Of a stretch of DNA of 64,000 bases, positions 61,519 through 64,000 are shown one piece after another. Below the pieces are notes generated by a model. That model was given only the letters and a program-made list of their open reading frames with translations. It made no database searches and was not told the DNA's origin. Both the position numbers and the translations under genes were made by a program. This DNA comes from Flavobacterium sp. HTF (GTDB lineage Bacteria > Bacteroidota > Bacteroidia > Flavobacteriales > Flavobacteriaceae): contig NZ_QETH01000009.1 in NCBI RefSeq assembly GCF_003105115.1, forward strand, positions 45,660 to 109,659, written 5' to 3'. Position 1 is the first letter of the stretch, and each line of letters begins with the position of its first letter.

Positions 61519-63396
61519 ATGGACATTATTGACGTATCAATTATCGTAGCTTATATCCTGCTCTCAGTAGGTATAGGGATTTGGATTTCACGAAAAGCAT
61601 CAAAAGGATTAGATGATTATTTCCTTGGCGGAAAAACAATCAAATGGTATTTCCTTGGTCTTAGTAACGGATCAGGAATGTTTGATGTTTCAGGAACTTC
61701 CTGGATGATTGGTGTACTGTTTTTATATGGAGTAAAAAGTTTCATGTTTATGTGGCTTTGGCCAATATGGAATCAGATTTTTGTCATGATGTTCCTGGCC
61801 GTCTGGATCAGAAGGTCAAAAGTAATGACAGGTTCTGAGTGGATTTTGACCCGATTTGGCAGCGACAGAGCCGGAAAAGCATCTCATATTATTGTTGCCA
61901 TTTTTGCTATCATTTCTACAATTGGTTTTATCGCTTACTTTTTTGAAGGAATCGGAAAATTTGTAACGATTATTCTTCCGTGGGATTTGACTCTTCATTA
62001 CGGAGATATGATTTTATTAACTTCAGAGCGTTCTTATGCTTTGTTAATCATATTTTTAACTACAATTTATACGGTAAAAGGCGGAATGTTTTCTGTAGTG
62101 GCCACAGAAGTGGTGCAGTATTTAATTATGATTATTGCAGGTGTTTTAATTGCGGGTTATGCCTTTATCAATTATACAGATCTCCAGATCAATTCGGTGA
62201 TTACAGAAGAATGGAAAAATGTTTTCTTCGGATGGCAGTTTGAAACCCAGTGGGGTGACAAATTCCAGACCTTTAATAAATTAATTGATTCTGAAGGCTA
62301 TAAAATGTTTGGTGCTTTTATCGGAATGACATTGTTCAAAGGATTTTTTGCCAGCGTTGCCGGACCAACACCAAGTTACGATTTACAAAGGGTTCTTTCT
62401 ACAAAATCGGTAAAAGAAGCAGCTTATATGAGTGGTTTCACCAACCTGATTTTATTTATTCCAAGATATTTATTGATTACCGGAATAGTGGTAATTGCTT
62501 TGGTAAACTTAGCGCCTGAATTAAATGCAAATACAGGATTAACCGGAGCTGACTTAGAATTATTAATGCCAAAAGTGGTGAACTTATATATTCCGGTTGG
62601 GATAAAAGGAATTTTATTAGCGGGTTTACTGGCTGCATTTATGTCCGGATTCTCTGCTTTTGTAAATGCCGGCCCGGCTTATATTGTAAATGACATTTAT
62701 AAAAAATACTTCAAACCGGTTGCGACAAATGCACATTATATTAAGGTAAGTCAGATTTCGTCTTTCTTAGTAGTTGGTTTGGGAGTTTTCATGGGATTCT
62801 TTGCAGATTCGATCAACTCTTTAACCTTATGGATCACAAGTGCATTATACGGAGGTTATGTAGCAGCCAATTTCCTGAAATGGATTTGGTGGCGTTTTAA
62901 TGGCTGGGGTTATTTCTGGGGAATGTTCGCCGGACTAATTATTGCTACTTTACAATTCTTTTTAGGTATGAACAAAGGGAATTTAGCCGAAGGATCTTTT
63001 CTGTATGATTTGTCGCAGGTTCAGGCTATTTATTTATTTCCACTAATATTTGGTTTCTCCATTTTAGGTTGTCTTTTAGGAACATTCTTAAGCAAGCCAA
63101 CGGATATGGATGTTTTACGATCTTTCTATACCAACGTAAGACCCTGGGGCTGGTGGAATCCTGTTTACAAAACATTAAAAGCAGAAGACCAGACTTTCGA
63201 AAAAAATAATGATTTCTGGAAAGATATGATGAATTGCGCCATCGGAATTGTATGGCAGTCGAGTATGATTTTGCTTCCGATATTCTTCATTATCAGAGAT
63301 TATCCAAAAGCAATAACAGCCTTAATCGTGTTTTTAGTAACAACGACAATATTGAAATTCACGTGGTTGGATAAAGTTAGAAAAATAACGGATTAA
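61519..63396 (+). CDS. Sodium:solute symporter (SSS/SLC5 family)
   Basis: 625 residues, about 14 TM helices. The start YILLSVGIGIWISRKASKGLDDYFLGGKTI and the LAGLLAAFMSGFSAFVNAGPAYIVNDIYKKYFK stretch are SSS hallmarks. It imports a sugar or related solute with Na+. Co-oriented 36 bases after the GH92 gene, so mannose or a mannose-containing product is a reasonable substrate guess. Function is inferred from context only. Confidence 0.93.
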   Translation: MDIIDVSIIVAYILLSVGIGIWISRKASKGLDDYFLGGKTIKWYFLGLSNGSGMFDVSGTSWMIGVLFLYGVKSFMFMWLWPIWNQIFVMMFLAVWIRRSKVMTGSEWILTRFGSDRAGKASHIIVAIFAIISTIGFIAYFFEGIGKFVTIILPWDLTLHYGDMILLTSERSYALLIIFLTTIYTVKGGMFSVVATEVVQYLIMIIAGVLIAGYAFINYTDLQINSVITEEWKNVFFGWQFETQWGDKFQTFNKLIDSEGYKMFGAFIGMTLFKGFFASVAGPTPSYDLQRVLSTKSVKEAAYMSGFTNLILFIPRYLLITGIVVIALVNLAPELNANTGLTGADLELLMPKVVNLYIPVGIKGILLAGLLAAFMSGFSAFVNAGPAYIVNDIYKKYFKPVATNAHYIKVSQISSFLVVGLGVFMGFFADSINSLTLWITSALYGGYVAANFLKWIWWRFNGWGYFWGMFAGLIIATLQFFLGMNKGNLAEGSFLYDLSQVQAIYLFPLIFGFSILGCLLGTFLSKPTDMDVLRSFYTNVRPWGWWNPVYKTLKAEDQTFEKNNDFWKDMMNCAIGIVWQSSMILLPIFFIIRDYPKAITALIVFLVTTTILKFTWLDKVRKITD

Positions 63397-63402
63397 AACA
63401 CT

Positions 63403-64000
63403 CAGTTTGTCATTCTGAGGAACGAAGAATCTTCGCAAGAAGCCCGACAAAGATTGGCGAATTAGCAGGAGGAGTCACTAACGAAGATTCTTCCTCCGTC
63501 AGAATGACAAGATTGAGAGTATAAAAAAATAACACGCCCAGTTTGTCATTCTGAAGAACGAAGAATCTTCATAAGAAGCTCGACAAAAATTGGCGAATTA
63601 GCAGGAGGAGTCACTAACGAAAATTCTTCCTCCGTCAGAATGACAAGATTGAGAGTATAAAAAAAATAACACACCCAGTTTGTCATTCTGAGGAACGAAG
63701 AATCTTCATAAGAAGCTCGACAAAGAATGGCGAATTAGCAGGAGCAGTCACTAACGAAGATTCTTCCTCCGTCAGAATGACAAGATTGAGAGAATAAAAA
63801 AAATAACACGCCCAGTTTGTCATTCTGAGGAACGAAGAATCTTCATAAGAAGCTCGACAAAAATTGGCGAATTAGCAGGAGGAGTCACTAACGAAGATTC
63901 TTCCTCCGTCAGAATGACAAGATTGAGAGAATAAAAAAAATAACACACCCAGTTTGTCATTCTGAGGAACGAAGAATCTTCATAAGAAGCTCGACAAAGA
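63403..64000. repeat. Tandem array of a 136-137-bp element, at least five copies
   Basis: Units start at 63403, 63539, 63676, 63813 and 63950; each begins CAGTTTGTCATTCTGAGG. Each unit is an imperfect inverted repeat: TTTGTCATTCTGAGG...GAAGAATCTTC at the left and GAAGATTCTTCCTCC...CAGAATGACA at the right, then AAGATTGAGAG and an A-rich spacer. Copies differ at only a few bases. The fifth continues past the window end. A solitary relative lies at 7124-7218. No reading frame crosses it. Confidence 0.92.

Noticed and set aside
63403..64000. Tandem repeats resembling a CRISPR array
   Set aside because: Units are 136-137 bp, nearly identical along the whole length, and contain no unique spacers. 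No cas gene is near.

Overview
The window looks like chromosomal DNA from a member of the Bacteroidota, most likely a Flavobacterium or close relative. It is AT-rich, Shine-Dalgarno sequences are scarce, promoters carry TAnnTTTG (-7) elements, and the gene content is flavobacterial: RND and EmrAB efflux sets, rhodanese/YeeE sulfur genes, GH92/GH29 glycosidases, a NagB-PIG-L fusion and a non-phosphorylating GAPDH. No rRNA, tRNA, CRISPR array, phage or insertion sequence was recognised.

Layout. 1-949: 3'-truncated CCA-adding enzyme. 1394-2152: yaaA. 2298-6924: tetR-tolC-hlyD-emrB drug-efflux operon with a double palindromic operator at 6951-6985. 7246-16070: tryptophan operon (trpE, lipoprotein, trpG, D, C, F, B, a GGCT-like protein, a carbon-nitrogen hydrolase, trpA), preceded by a ribosome-mediated attenuator whose 18-residue leader peptide has three consecutive Trp codons. 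16167-19413: secreted beta-helix protein, then a marR-nitroreductase-yceI operon with two perfect palindromic operators. 19643-21220: glpD. 21487-30233: sulfur/respiration region (two YeeE proteins, persulfide-dioxygenase-like MBL-rhodanese protein, HD phosphohydrolase, cytochrome bd genes cydAB, TauE exporter, Crp/Fnr regulator, single rhodanese). 30312-36612: gapN, M1 peptidase, esterase and a GNAT enzyme. 36817-43079: RND efflux operon. 43277-44082: a two-gene unit consisting of a Panacea-domain protein and a small two-TM protein, resembling a toxin-antitoxin pair. 44202-48390: AraC regulator, quinone-oxidoreductase-like enzyme, GH1 beta-glucosidase, small lipoprotein. 48487-52574: seven-PAS histidine kinase and its receiver protein. 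52881-63396: glycan-use region (GH29 fucosidase, NagB-PIG-L, LytTR/LytS pair, GH92 mannosidase, sodium:solute symporter). 63403-64000: tandem array of a 136-137-bp repeat that continues past the window end.

An overarching feature is the number and variety of short palindromic repeats between genes. At least nine families can be told apart. One family keeps its flanks constant while its hairpin stem changes sequence but still pairs. Another supplies the start codon of cca and the last codons of the crp gene. The strongest regulatory finding is the trp attenuator. The strongest candidate for a little-described system is the Panacea/two-TM pair at 43277-44082.
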